Source: Gemmatimonadaceae bacterium (GTDB taxonomy: Bacteria > Gemmatimonadota > Gemmatimonadetes > Gemmatimonadales > Gemmatimonadaceae). Taken from it: a DNA stretch of 64,000 nucleotides. The notes under the pieces are model-generated. The model saw only the letters and a list, made by a program, of their open reading frames with translations. It was not told where the DNA came from and made no database searches. Position 1 is the first letter of the stretch, and each line of letters begins with the position of its first letter. Location of the stretch: positions 62,001 through 126,000 of the forward strand of contig JADZAN010000010.1 in the NCBI GenBank assembly GCA_020852815.1, written 5' to 3'. Made by a program: the position numbers and the translations under genes. Shown here one piece after another: positions 54,408 through 63,840 of the stretch.

Positions 54408-55238
54408 TCACAGGTGCCGGAGGAATCGATCGGGGCTCGCCAGGAAGTCGCGCGTGAGCGCGACGTGCTCCAGCGCTCCGTACGGCACGGCGCTCACCGG
54501 GAGCGCGTCGAACGAGTAGATGGTGGAGTCGGGAAAGGCGAGGAGGATGGGCGAGTGCGTGGCGATGATGAACTGGGAACCCTGCGCAATCATCTCCTTG
54601 AGCATCGCCATGAGCGCGAGCTGGCTCTGCGGCGAGAGCGGCGCCTCGGGTTCGTCCAGGAGATAGAGGCCACCGGGGACGAAGCGCGACTGGAACAGCT
54701 TGAGGAAGCTCTGCCCGTGCGAGTTGGCGTCGAGGTCGATGCCGTAGCGCGCCTCCATGTCATGCAACGAGGCGGCGATCGGCCCGCGTCGCAACGCGCG
54801 CGCGTACGCCGTGCGATCGCGGTACTCCTCGTCCACCGCGGCCAGTTCGGCGACGAAGGCGGCTCGCATCAGCGCCAGCGTCTTTGTGAAACCGAAGAAG
54901 TCCTCGGCGCGCAGGAAGAAACCGCGCCGCGCCCGGCCGCGGCGCCAGCTGAGCGCAATGCTCGCCGCCAGCGATCGTTGGGCGACGAGCGTCTCGTCGG
55001 CCTCCACGCGCATCTCGCTCCCTACCGCGGGAAGCCCGGCGGCGGCAGCAACGGCCTCCAGCAGCGTCGACTTCCCCGACCCGTTCTCTCCCACGAAGAA
55101 GGTGACCGCCGACGGGAAGTCGAGCACGTCCATCGTGCGGATGGCGGGGACCGAGTACGGAAAGCGCTCGCTCCCGCCGGCTGGCGCCGGGCGCAGTCGC
55201 AACGAGCGCAGCGGGAGGGAGGTGGTCGAACTCGACAT
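54408..55238 (-). CDS. AAA/ABC-type ATPase (SMC-like, single domain)
   Basis: 276-residue ATPase with Walker A GENGSGKS (50-57), a signature-like region around the middle, Walker B LYLLDEPEAPLS and switch ATHSPILLAF. The layout resembles the AAA_21/OLD-like family of small ATPases that act as stand-alone or defence-associated ATPases; no nuclease or toxin partner stands beside it. ATG 55238 was preferred over an upstream ATG at 55259; no clear ribosome-binding site for either. Confidence 0.82.
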   Translation of the reverse strand: MSSSTTSLPLRSLRLRPAPAGGSERFPYSVPAIRTMDVLDFPSAVTFFVGENGSGKSTLLEAVAAAAGLPAVGSEMRVEADETLVAQRSLAASIALSWRRGRARRGFFLRAEDFFGFTKTLALMRAAFVAELAAVDEEYRDRTAYARALRRGPIAASLHDMEARYGIDLDANSHGQSFLKLFQSRFVPGGLYLLDEPEAPLSPQSQLALMAMLKEMIAQGSQFIIATHSPILLAFPDSTIYSFDALPVSAVPYGALEHVALTRDFLASPDRFLRHL

Positions 55239-55354
55239 GGATGCCCGAACGGGCAGCATTGTGGGGAGGCGCTTCGTATACGGGCGTCGGCACTGGCGCC
55301 GCACGTCGCCCGGCCGGAGTTTAGCGCCTGAATCATCACGTCTGGAGCCATCTC

Positions 55355-57547
55355 ATGCGAACATCCGTCAGCATCGCGCTCTCGTCAGGGGCGCTGCTCG
55401 CCATCAGTACGCTCGCGCCGGCGGGCATCGGGGCTCAGGGAGGAGGGCGTGCCTTCACCCCTGCCGACTGGTACAAGGTCACCACGCTCGGCAGCCCATC
55501 GATTTCCCCCGATGGCAAGCGAGTGGCCTTCACCGTGACCACGGTCAAGGAGAGCGAGAACCGGCGCCACAGCGAGGTCTGGGTGGTCTCGACGGCGGGC
55601 GGTGAGGCGCAACGCTTCACGACCGCTGCGTACGAGTCCTCGAATCCGCGCTGGTCGCCGGACGGGACGTGGCTCCTCTTTGCGTCGCAGCGTCCGGGAG
55701 GCGGACGGGGGCGCTCGTGGGGGCTGCGCATGGATCAACCTGGTGGTGAGGCGGTCGCGACCGATCGCTACCCGGCGGGTTCGGTGCCGAGCGACAAGCG
55801 ATTCGTGGTGTGGAGTGAGGGGGGAGCGGCCGACTCCGCGGGCGTCGACACCACGCGCCGCGATCCGTTCGCCCGCATGCAGCCCATGGCGCGCCCGCCG
55901 TTTGGCGCGATCACGCGCCCGGTGGAGCCGGCGCGCTTCGACGGGCGGCATATCACCGAGATGCGCTACAAGTCCAACGGGCCGGGCTTCCTTCCCGGGC
56001 CGCGCGAGAAGCGGACGTATCGCCCCATGCAGGTGTGGATGCAGCCGCTGGACGCGACGGGGAAGAAGCGACTCATCGATAGCACGGCGTATTCGCGGCG
56101 GTCGGCGGTTGTTTCACCTGACGGGAAGTCCATCGTCTTCATTGCCGATCCGGCGCTGCGCCCCGACTCGGTGGTGGAGGCCGAGCGTGATTCGCTGGCC
56201 CGGTTACCGTACAACGCCAAGCGCGACGAGGCGCCGCGTAACGACGCGGACCTCTTCATCATCCCGGTTGGCGGCGGCACGCCGCGCCGCCTCACGAGTG
56301 CGATGGGGAGTGAGGGAGACCCGCAGTGGTCGCCCGACGGGAAGTGGATCGCCTTCACCGGCTCTCCCACGCGCACGAGCAGCGAGCGGCTCTATGTCGT
56401 CGACGCGAATGGCGGGACGCCCACCAACCTGCTGGGTGACTGGCAGTACGAGCCGGGCGCCTTCGAGTGGCTCCCCGACGGGCGCATCCTGATGGGCGCC
56501 GAGGTCGGCGGGCGTTCGGCGCTCTTTCACCTCGACCCCAGGGACAAGTCGCTCAAGGAAGTGCTGGGCGGGCGCCGCCAGCTGCGCGGCTTCTCCACCG
56601 ACGAATCGGGCCAGCACGTGGTGTACGTCGCGACGAGCATGGACAAGCCGACCGAACTCTACATCGCGAATGTCGACGGGAGCAACGAACGCCGCCTCAC
56701 GAGCTTCAACGATGCGCTCCTCAAGGATGTGGCCTTCAGCGATGCGGAACGCTTCACCTACAAGAGCGTCGGCAACCTCGACATCGAAGGGTGGCTGATG
56801 AAGCCGTACGGATACCAGCCGGGGAAGCGGTATCCGGTGGCGCTGTACATCCACGGCGGCCCGCACTCGGCTTATGGCGAGGGATGGTTCGACGAGTTCC
56901 AGAACCTGGCCGGCGCCGGGATGTTTGTCCTCTTCACCAATCCGCGCGGCTCGTCAGGCTACGGGGCCAAGTTCACGTACGCCACGCGCGGACGCTGGTT
57001 CGCCGAGGACTACGAGGACCTGATGAAGGCGGTGGACCTGGTCGCGAAGCGCCCCGACATCGACTCGACGCGCATGGGAGTCACCGGGGGGTCGTACGGC
57101 GGCGTGATGACCGCGTGGGTCACGGTGAAGACCAGCCGGTTCCGTGCGGCGCAAACCGATCGCATGATCAGCGACTGGTGGTCGTGGTACGGCACCTCGG
57201 ATGCACAGGGGCTCACGGAGTTCGAGTTCTATGGCAAGCCGTGGGACAACCCGGCGATGTACGACTCGCTCTCTCCCATCCGCTACATCCGCAAGGTGAA
57301 GACGCCGACGCTGATGGTGCAGTCGGAAGAAGACCACCGCACGCCGATGACGGACGCCGAGCAGTGGTTCATCGGGCTCAAGAAGCAGGGGACGCCGGTC
57401 GAGTTCGTGCGGTACCCGCGCTCTACGCACGACCTGTCGCGCACGGGTGAGCCGTGGCTCCTCGTCGATCGCCTGGGGCGGTTGCGGCAGTGGTTCGGCT
57501 ATTGGCTGTTGGGGGAAACGGGTGAGAAGGCAGCCAGCGGTCGATAA
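55355..57547 (+). CDS. Exported S9 prolyl oligopeptidase-family peptidase
   Basis: 730-residue secreted serine peptidase with a signal peptide (GIGAQ), an N-terminal beta-propeller with repeated SPDGK motifs and a C-terminal alpha/beta-hydrolase domain. The catalytic serine is S580 (GGSYGG), the acid is in SEEDHRTPM and the His in STHDLSRTGEP. Probably an acylaminoacyl- or dipeptidyl-peptidase. The divergent ATPase gene shares its 116-bp upstream region. Confidence 0.93.
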   Translation: MRTSVSIALSSGALLAISTLAPAGIGAQGGGRAFTPADWYKVTTLGSPSISPDGKRVAFTVTTVKESENRRHSEVWVVSTAGGEAQRFTTAAYESSNPRWSPDGTWLLFASQRPGGGRGRSWGLRMDQPGGEAVATDRYPAGSVPSDKRFVVWSEGGAADSAGVDTTRRDPFARMQPMARPPFGAITRPVEPARFDGRHITEMRYKSNGPGFLPGPREKRTYRPMQVWMQPLDATGKKRLIDSTAYSRRSAVVSPDGKSIVFIADPALRPDSVVEAERDSLARLPYNAKRDEAPRNDADLFIIPVGGGTPRRLTSAMGSEGDPQWSPDGKWIAFTGSPTRTSSERLYVVDANGGTPTNLLGDWQYEPGAFEWLPDGRILMGAEVGGRSALFHLDPRDKSLKEVLGGRRQLRGFSTDESGQHVVYVATSMDKPTELYIANVDGSNERRLTSFNDALLKDVAFSDAERFTYKSVGNLDIEGWLMKPYGYQPGKRYPVALYIHGGPHSAYGEGWFDEFQNLAGAGMFVLFTNPRGSSGYGAKFTYATRGRWFAEDYEDLMKAVDLVAKRPDIDSTRMGVTGGSYGGVMTAWVTVKTSRFRAAQTDRMISDWWSWYGTSDAQGLTEFEFYGKPWDNPAMYDSLSPIRYIRKVKTPTLMVQSEEDHRTPMTDAEQWFIGLKKQGTPVEFVRYPRSTHDLSRTGEPWLLVDRLGRLRQWFGYWLLGETGEKAASGR

Positions 57548-57619
57548 CCTGACGCCTGGCGACGTTGCATCATTCGCGCGGCGCGGAACTGTCCGCGCCG
57601 CGCGCTTCGTTTGCCTGGT

Positions 57620-58783
57620 GTGACAGCGATTCTCGCTTGGCTCGCCGCCTTGCAGGGGGCGGCGCTCGTGCTGGTCATCGCGCGGCTCCTTCCGGGGCGG
57701 ACGCGCCGCCCCCCCGTTGCACCGCGTCCCGAAGGGCTGGAGGGGACGTCGGTGTCGGTCGTGGTCGCCACGCTCAACGAGGCGCGACGCATTGGGCCGT
57801 GCCTTTCGGGGCTGGGGCGCCAGGGGGCGCCACTCGCCGAAGTGATCGTCGTCGATTCGCATTCCACCGACGGCACGCCGGAGTTGGTGGAGGCCGTTGC
57901 GGCTGGCGACGCGCGCTTTCGCCTCGTGAACGATCCGCCGCTCCCACCAGGGTGGGTGGGAAAGGTCTGGGCGCTCCAGCATGGATTGTTCGCGGCAACA
58001 GGCGAGTGGGTGCTCGGCATCGACGCCGACACCGAGCCGCGACCGGGAATGGTGGCCGCCGTCGTGCATTCGGCGCGTGAGCACGGCTACGACGTGGTCT
58101 CGTTCTCCCCGCGCTTCGCCGACATGACGGTGGGCGAGCAGTGGTTGCAGCCGTCGATGCTCCTCACGCTCGTCTATCGCGTCGGGGCCGCCGGGATGGT
58201 CGATCCGCCGCCCCATCGCGTGATGGCCAATGGGCAGTGCTTCCTGGCGCGCCGCGACGTTCTCCTGGCCAACGGCGGCTACGAAGGTGCCCGGCAGTCG
58301 TGGGCCGACGATGTCACCCTCGCGCGCACACTGGCCGCGCGCGGCGTCCGTGTAGGCTTCCTGGACGGGTCTGAGCTCTACAAGGTGCGTGCATACGAGG
58401 GACTCGCGCACATGTGGCGGGAGTGGGGGCGCTCGTTCGACCTGAGCGACGCCACCACCCGCGCCCGGCAGTGGTTCGACGTCGCCCACGTCGTCCTCGC
58501 ACAAGGGCTGCCGTGGCTCGTGCTCGCGGCGTTCGCCTTGGGCCTCGTCACCGGCGAGGGGTGGGCCGCTCGCGCACTGCTGGGCGTGAACGTGGCGCTG
58601 GTGATCATCCGGCTGGCGATGCTTGGGGCGCTCCGCGGGAGCTATGAGCGGTGCGGTATCGGCTTCTGGCTGTCGCCGCTGTCCGACCCGGTGGCCGCGT
58701 GGCGCCTGGTCCTGTCGTCGGCGCGCCGACCGCGGGGGTGGCGTGGTCGGACCTTTTCGTTAGGCGAGACGGACGCCGGGTGA
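57620..58783 (+). CDS. Family 2 glycosyltransferase, possibly carotenoid-type
   Basis: 387-residue inner-membrane GT2. N-terminal anchor (about 1-20), donor-binding VVVATLNEARRIG, IVVDSHSTDGTPE, acceptor-side PLPPGWVGKVWALQHG and IDADTEPRPG (DxD), then C-terminal membrane helices (about 295-350). The PLPPGWxGK stretch resembles CruC/CrtQ-type carotenoid or sterol glycosyltransferases, but the acceptor is not certain. The start is GTG 57620 (alternative TTG 57611). Confidence 0.83.
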   Translation: MTAILAWLAALQGAALVLVIARLLPGRTRRPPVAPRPEGLEGTSVSVVVATLNEARRIGPCLSGLGRQGAPLAEVIVVDSHSTDGTPELVEAVAAGDARFRLVNDPPLPPGWVGKVWALQHGLFAATGEWVLGIDADTEPRPGMVAAVVHSAREHGYDVVSFSPRFADMTVGEQWLQPSMLLTLVYRVGAAGMVDPPPHRVMANGQCFLARRDVLLANGGYEGARQSWADDVTLARTLAARGVRVGFLDGSELYKVRAYEGLAHMWREWGRSFDLSDATTRARQWFDVAHVVLAQGLPWLVLAAFALGLVTGEGWAARALLGVNVALVIIRLAMLGALRGSYERCGIGFWLSPLSDPVAAWRLVLSSARRPRGWRGRTFSLGETDAG

Positions 58784-59123
58784 GCGGGGCGCCGAGACAC
58801 CGGTGCGGTCCGACCGCCCGAACCTATTGCTGACGTCGCCGACAAACCAACTCCCCTATTCAAGAAAAACAGGAGAAGACGCACGGCGATTTGGTCGCGT
58901 CAGCGCTTCCCCTCCATTTCCCCGGAAGTCGTCAGCGGGTTTCCCGACAGACGAATCCCGTCCCAAGTCCGATGCTCTCTGCGTCGGTACGCAACGACCG
59001 GAGGCGCTGTTCCCTGCAGCGCTCGCGTTGGCGGGCAGGTGACTCCGGGAGGTACTACACCACAGGCGCATCATGCATCAGTGACCCGCCGACGGTCACA
59101 TGCGCCGCCCGGAGGAGTCCGTC
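58784..59123. other. Intergenic region, 340 bp, upstream of korA
   Basis: No gene or RNA recognised. A relatively AT-rich stretch (58855-58885) may hold the promoter of the kor operon, but no convincing -35/-10 pair is visible. It ends with the korA ribosome-binding site GGAGGAG at 59111-59117. Confidence 0.55.
59111..59117 (+). promoter_or_regulatory. Ribosome-binding site fixing korA start
   Basis: GGAGGAG is six bases before GTG 59124. It lies downstream of an in-frame ATG at 59100, so the GTG is the likelier start. Confidence 0.75.
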
Positions 59124-61046
59124 GTGTCCGTGACGAACGAAGTCGTGGCGAGCGGCAGAACCCTCGCGCCCAGAAGGGCGCCCGAGGTCCGTCGACTGCG
59201 TGAACACACCGTCGAAGTCGTCTCCGACTCCGGTGAAGGGGCGCAGAAGTGTTCGCAGATCTTCGGAGCGGTTACCGCCAAGATGGGCAACGGCGTGTGG
59301 ACCGTGGAGATCATCCCCGCCGAGATCCAGCCCCCGGCCCGCGTGCCCGAGGGGGCCAGCGGCAACCGAATCCGCATCGGTGCCACCGCGGTGACCAACT
59401 GGGGCGACCAGACCAACCTGGTGGTCGCCTTCAACGAGCAGGTCCTGCTGGCGCGCCACCGGCTGGCGGCGCTCGCCCCGGATGCCACGATCCTCATCGA
59501 GGACAAGTGGGCGACGCACGAGGATCCGGACATTCGCGAGCAGTGGACGCGCGCCATGCAGGAGCTGAGCGGCGCGAGCTACCGCATTGTCCCGGTGCCG
59601 ATGGAGGAGCAGTGCCTGACGCTGGTGGACAACCCGCGCAAGGGCAAGAACATGTTCGCGCTCGGCATGCTCGCGTGGATCTACGACCGCGACCTCGAGC
59701 GCATCCACGAGCAGATTGCCCACACCTTCCGCAGAAAGTCGGAGGCGGTCTACCAGAGCAGTGTGGACCTGGTGCGGCTGGGCTACGACTGGGCGAGCGA
59801 GCACCTGGACTTCCGCGTCGAGGTGCCGCCGGCGCCGAGCGATCGCGCCATGGTGGTGATGAACGGCAACGAGGCGTTGGGGATGGGTGCCATCGCCTCG
59901 GGAATGGAGCTGTGCGCGATGTATCCCATCACGCCGGCCACCTCGGTCTCGCACTACCTGTCGGAGGTGTTCGAGCGCTTTGGAGGCGTGGTGCACCAGG
60001 CGGAGGACGAGATTGCGGCTGCCGGTGTGGCGATCGGCGCGTCGTACGCGGGCAAGGTCGCCTTCACCATCACCTCCGGCCCCGGACTCGCGCTCAAGAC
60101 GGAGTTCATCGGCCTCGCGGTGATGACCGAGATCCCGCTGGTGGTGGTCGACGTGCAACGTGGCGGCCCCAGCACCGGGCTCCCGACCAAGGTCGAACAG
60201 TCGGACCTGCTGGCGGCGCTCTACGCGCAGCCGGGTGACGCCCCGCGCGTCGTCATCGCACCGGCGACGATAGAGGAGTGCTTCCACGTCATGGTCACCG
60301 CGCGCCGGATTGCCGAGGCGTTCCGCTGCGTCGTGATGGTGCTGTCGGATGCCAACCTCGCCACCGGGGTGCAGCCGTATCCGCGTCCGGCGATCGATGC
60401 GCGGTGGCAGGCCGACCCGATCGACCTCTCGGCGATCCCGGACGGGCTCAAGCCCTACCAGTGGAATGCGGAGACAGGGCTCTCGCGCCGCGTCATTCCC
60501 GGGCAGGGGGGCGGGATGCACACCGTCACCGGGCTCTCGCACGACGAGGGGAGCAAGGTGGCGTACAGCGCCGGCGTCCACGCGAAGGGGATGGCGATGC
60601 GCAGCCGCAAGCTCGCCGTGCTCGGCTCGCTGCTCACGCCGCCCACGACGTACGGGGCCGACGAGGGCGAACTGCTGATCGTGGGATGGGGGAGCACCAA
60701 GGGGGCGATCGAGGAAGCGGTGGATCGAGCGCGCGCCGCGGGGCTGTCGGTGGCGGCGTTGCACCTGCGCTTCCTGTCGCCCATGGAACCGGGGCTCAAG
60801 GAGATCTTCTCGCGCTTCCGGAAGGTGGCGACGGTCGAGATCAACTACAGCGATTCGATGGGCGATCCGTACATCACCGAGGACAACCGCCGCCGCGGCC
60901 AGCTTTCGTGGTTGCTGCGTGCGCAGACGCTGATCGATGTCGACTGCTGGACGCGGACCCCGGGCGAACCGCTGCGCCCCGGCGCCATCGTCGAGGCCAT
61001 TCACTCCCTGATGCCACAGACGCGCGCGGCGCGAGGTGACGCATGA
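59124..61046 (+). CDS. korA: 2-oxoacid:ferredoxin oxidoreductase, gamma-alpha fused subunit
   Basis: 640-residue KorA-type subunit, probably for 2-oxoglutarate. The N-terminal gamma domain (about 30-220; SGEGAQKCSQIFGAVTAKMG) is fused to the alpha domain (NGNEALGMGAIASGMELC; MYPITPATSVSHY) with the CoA-linked TSGPGLALKTEFIGLAVMTEIP and a C-terminal domain. With KorB it oxidises 2-oxoglutarate to succinyl-CoA and reduces ferredoxin, or runs in reverse. The stop overlaps korB by four bases (ATGA). Confidence 0.9.
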   Translation: MSVTNEVVASGRTLAPRRAPEVRRLREHTVEVVSDSGEGAQKCSQIFGAVTAKMGNGVWTVEIIPAEIQPPARVPEGASGNRIRIGATAVTNWGDQTNLVVAFNEQVLLARHRLAALAPDATILIEDKWATHEDPDIREQWTRAMQELSGASYRIVPVPMEEQCLTLVDNPRKGKNMFALGMLAWIYDRDLERIHEQIAHTFRRKSEAVYQSSVDLVRLGYDWASEHLDFRVEVPPAPSDRAMVVMNGNEALGMGAIASGMELCAMYPITPATSVSHYLSEVFERFGGVVHQAEDEIAAAGVAIGASYAGKVAFTITSGPGLALKTEFIGLAVMTEIPLVVVDVQRGGPSTGLPTKVEQSDLLAALYAQPGDAPRVVIAPATIEECFHVMVTARRIAEAFRCVVMVLSDANLATGVQPYPRPAIDARWQADPIDLSAIPDGLKPYQWNAETGLSRRVIPGQGGGMHTVTGLSHDEGSKVAYSAGVHAKGMAMRSRKLAVLGSLLTPPTTYGADEGELLIVGWGSTKGAIEEAVDRARAAGLSVAALHLRFLSPMEPGLKEIFSRFRKVATVEINYSDSMGDPYITEDNRRRGQLSWLLRAQTLIDVDCWTRTPGEPLRPGAIVEAIHSLMPQTRAARGDA

Positions 61047-61990
61047 GCGCCTGTTCCCTCCACGTCCTGGCCACGGACGACGAGCGTACCTTCGAGGTGA
61101 ACGATTACGAAGGGGCGCGGGCGAGATGGTGTCCCGGCTGCGGCGATCACTCGGTACTCGCCGCGGTGGAACGCCTCCTGGCCGCCGAGCAACTCAAGCC
61201 CGAGGAGACGGTCTTTGTCTCCGGGATCGGGTGCTCGTCACGCTTTCCGCACTACCTCAGGACGTACGGCTTTCACGGGATCCACGGGCGCGCCCTGCCC
61301 GTGGCAACGGGGATCAAGCTGCATCGTCCGGAGCTGTCGGTCTTTGTGGTGATGGGCGATGGCGACTGCACGTCGATCGGGGCGGGGCACTGGGTGCACA
61401 CGTTGCGCTACAACCCGCACATGGTCGTGATGATGCTCGACAACGGCATCTACGGCCTCACGAAGAACCAGACGTCGCCCACGACGCCGCAGGGCGTACC
61501 GAGCAACACCCAGCCGCACGGCTCGATCCTGATGCCACTCAACCCGCTCTCCGTGGCACTCGGCGTGAGCAATGCATCGTTTGTCGCGCAGACGGCCGAG
61601 TTCGTGCCGGCGCACCTGTATGCGACGCTGCGGGCCGCCTACCATCATCGCGGTCTCTCGTTTGTCCGCGTGCTGCAGCGCTGCCCGGTCTTCACCCCCG
61701 GGATCTTTGCCGACGCGGTGAAGAAGCCGGCGCTGGTGGAGATGCTCGTGCACGACGACGGCGTGATGGTGCCGGAGCTGGACGCGATCTACAAGTCGCG
61801 CATCGCGCACGACCCGCGCGACCTCGATCGCGCGCGGCAGCTGGCGGATGCCACCGACACCATCAAGCTCGGCGTCTACTTCAAGGACCCGGCGCGACCG
61901 CGGTACGAGGAGGTGCGTCGCGTGACGCCGCGCACTTCGCAGGAGCGCACGGACCTCCTCAATGCGGAGCTCGATCGCTATGCCGTCTGA
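61043..61990 (+). CDS. korB: 2-oxoacid:ferredoxin oxidoreductase, beta subunit
   Basis: 315-residue TPP-binding subunit. ARWCPGCGDHSVL and GIGCSSRFPHY give Cys residues of the [4Fe-4S] site, and GDGDCTSIGAGHW with the following MMLDNGIYGLTKNQTSPTT forms the TPP/Mg motif. No separate delta ferredoxin subunit follows; the next two genes encode an unknown protein and an RnfB-like Fe-S protein, which could receive the electrons. Confidence 0.93.
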   Translation: MSACSLHVLATDDERTFEVNDYEGARARWCPGCGDHSVLAAVERLLAAEQLKPEETVFVSGIGCSSRFPHYLRTYGFHGIHGRALPVATGIKLHRPELSVFVVMGDGDCTSIGAGHWVHTLRYNPHMVVMMLDNGIYGLTKNQTSPTTPQGVPSNTQPHGSILMPLNPLSVALGVSNASFVAQTAEFVPAHLYATLRAAYHHRGLSFVRVLQRCPVFTPGIFADAVKKPALVEMLVHDDGVMVPELDAIYKSRIAHDPRDLDRARQLADATDTIKLGVYFKDPARPRYEEVRRVTPRTSQERTDLLNAELDRYAV

Positions 61991-62978
61991 TCCGAGGGTC
62001 CAACTGGCGCTCGACCGGCTCGCGCGTCCCATCGGGGAGTTCCGCTCGACGGTCGCGGGCGCGCTCGCCCAGGCGGAGTCGTTCCTCGCCGCCGAGGAGC
62101 CTGACGAGTCGGCGCACGTCGCGCGCGTTGGCGTGGAGCTGGGGGAGTTCGCGCGCGGGCGGCTCGACGTGGCGCGCTTTGCCGCGGTTGCGGCCGTGCG
62201 CCCGGCGCTGTCGGTGGCGCACCGCGACCGGCTGCAACGCGCCATTGACGTGTTGCGCGACGTGCTTGCCCGCGGTGTGGCGCTGCACTTCGTTGATGTC
62301 CCCGCTGCCAGCTCGCTAGTCGCGGCGGTTGACGCCGCGCTGGCGCGTGCGGGGCGGGCGTTCGGGGCGGTTCTCGCCATCGAGCTGCTGCGCGGCGGGC
62401 GCTACGATCCCGCGCAACATGACGGGCTCCTCGACACCTTCGCGTTTCGCACGTGGACCAAGGCCGAACGTCGCTTCGCGCCGCCGCTGGTCGTCTCCGT
62501 GGACGGCGCCGACCTGCACATCGGCGGCCTGGCCGACTTCCTCGATGGTCGCGAGAAGCTCGTCCTCGTGGTGCGCGGCGCCTCGCCGCCGGCGCCACTC
62601 GTCCGGTTGATCACGCCGGGGACGCTGGTACTGCAGACCGCTGACGAGACGGGGCTGGACCTCGTGGCGACGACCAGCGGCACGGCGATCGCCGCCCTGG
62701 TTCCGCGCGAGGCCGCGCACTTCCAGCACGATCCGTCGCGCGGGCGCGAGCCCTGGCAACGGCTCTCGGTGTGGCACATGCCGGCGGCGCCACGCTCGGC
62801 GTTAGGCGGGATGAGTGCGTGGCAGATGCAGGAGGACCTGCGGCAGCTGGAGGCACTGGCGGCTGGCTCGTCGGCGGGGGCCGGCGTAGTTCGTGGCGGG
62901 GGGGAGCAGGGAGCCGAGGCGGTCGACGTCCTGGCGCGCTGGCTCCTGGGGCAGGCGGACCTCCAGGGCATGGCGTGA
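61980..62978 (+). CDS. Hypothetical protein within kor operon
   Basis: 332-residue soluble protein, rich in Ala/Arg/Leu, starting at ATG 61980 inside the last bases of korB (11-bp overlap) and ending 19 bases before the RnfB-like gene. No Cys cluster, membrane segment or known motif; repeated hydrophobic strands (LVVSVDGADLHIGGLADFLDG; LVLVVRGASPP) suggest an alpha/beta fold. The tight coupling suggests an accessory or assembly role for the 2-oxoacid oxidoreductase. Confidence 0.7.
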   Translation: MPSDPRVQLALDRLARPIGEFRSTVAGALAQAESFLAAEEPDESAHVARVGVELGEFARGRLDVARFAAVAAVRPALSVAHRDRLQRAIDVLRDVLARGVALHFVDVPAASSLVAAVDAALARAGRAFGAVLAIELLRGGRYDPAQHDGLLDTFAFRTWTKAERRFAPPLVVSVDGADLHIGGLADFLDGREKLVLVVRGASPPAPLVRLITPGTLVLQTADETGLDLVATTSGTAIAALVPREAAHFQHDPSRGREPWQRLSVWHMPAAPRSALGGMSAWQMQEDLRQLEALAAGSSAGAGVVRGGGEQGAEAVDVLARWLLGQADLQGMA

Positions 62979-62997
62979 CGGCGCGCGGAGTGTCGCA

Positions 62998-63840
62998 ATG
63001 ATCCTCTCCTCTATCCTGATCCTCGGCGGCGTGGGGCTCACCTTCGCCGTCCTCATCGCGCTGGCGTACAACCGGCTCAAGGTGTGGGAGGATCCGCGAA
63101 TCGACATCGTGACGTCGATGCTTCCCAACGCCAACTGCGGCGCCTGCGGCCTTCCCGGCTGCCGAGCGTTTGCCGAGCAGGCGGTGGCGGGGAAGGTGGC
63201 CCCCGCCGGGTGCACCGTGTCCAACGAGGAGGGGGTCCTGGCGATCGCCGGCTTCCTCGGCGTCGACAAGGGCGAGGCGGTCAAGCGCGTGGCGCGCCTG
63301 CGCTGCGCTGGCGGGACCGACGTCGCGCTGCAACGCGTGGAGTATCGCGGCCCGCGGTCGTGCGCGGCGGCCACCGCCGTCGCGGGGGGTGGCAAGGGGT
63401 GCACGTGGGGATGCCTGGGGCTGGGCGACTGCGAGGTGGCGTGCGACTTCGACGCCATTGCCATGAGCGTCACCGGCATTCCGGTGGTAGACCCCGTGAA
63501 GTGCACGGCGTGCGGCGACTGCGTCGAGGCGTGCCCCAAGGACCTCTTCGTCCTCATGCCCATCGACCATCACCTGCTGGTGCAGTGCCGCAACCTGGTG
63601 GCGGGCGACGAGGTGCTGGAGCAGTGCAAGGTGGCGTGCACCGCCTGCGGGCGGTGCGTGCAGGACTCGGCGCCGGGGCTGATCAGCGTGGCGTCGGGGG
63701 TGGCGGTCATCGATTACGACCTCATCGCGCAGGAACAGGCGAGCGCCGTCGCGCGCTGCCCCACCGACGCGATCGTATGGCTTGAAGGGGCGCAGTTCGC
63801 CTCGATTCGTCGGACCACGGCTCGGAGTGCCGTCGCATGA
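62998..63840 (+). CDS. rnfB: RnfB-like Fe-S protein
   Basis: 280 residues. One N-terminal transmembrane helix (about 2-22), then the RnfB four-Cys motif (NCGACGLPGCRAFAE), a second Cys-rich block (SCAAATAVAGGGKGCTWGCLGLGDCEVAC) and two ferredoxin-type [4Fe-4S] motifs (CTACGDCVEACP; CKVACTACGRCVQ). RnfB is the ferredoxin-facing subunit of the Rnf complex, but no rnfACDGE genes are here, so it may be a membrane-tethered acceptor for the adjacent oxidoreductases. Its stop overlaps the next ATG. Confidence 0.85.
   Translation: MILSSILILGGVGLTFAVLIALAYNRLKVWEDPRIDIVTSMLPNANCGACGLPGCRAFAEQAVAGKVAPAGCTVSNEEGVLAIAGFLGVDKGEAVKRVARLRCAGGTDVALQRVEYRGPRSCAAATAVAGGGKGCTWGCLGLGDCEVACDFDAIAMSVTGIPVVDPVKCTACGDCVEACPKDLFVLMPIDHHLLVQCRNLVAGDEVLEQCKVACTACGRCVQDSAPGLISVASGVAVIDYDLIAQEQASAVARCPTDAIVWLEGAQFASIRRTTARSAVA

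Noticed and set aside
54408-55238. Anti-phage defence (OLD-type) system
   Set aside because: Only a lone ATPase domain is visible, with no TOPRIM, nuclease or partner gene.
59100-59123. ATG 59100 as the korA start
   Set aside because: The strong GGAGGAG lies downstream of this ATG and six bases before GTG 59124.
59055-61004. 649-residue antisense open frame opposite korA
   Set aside because: Composition typical of a reverse frame; korA has clear motifs and operon spacing.
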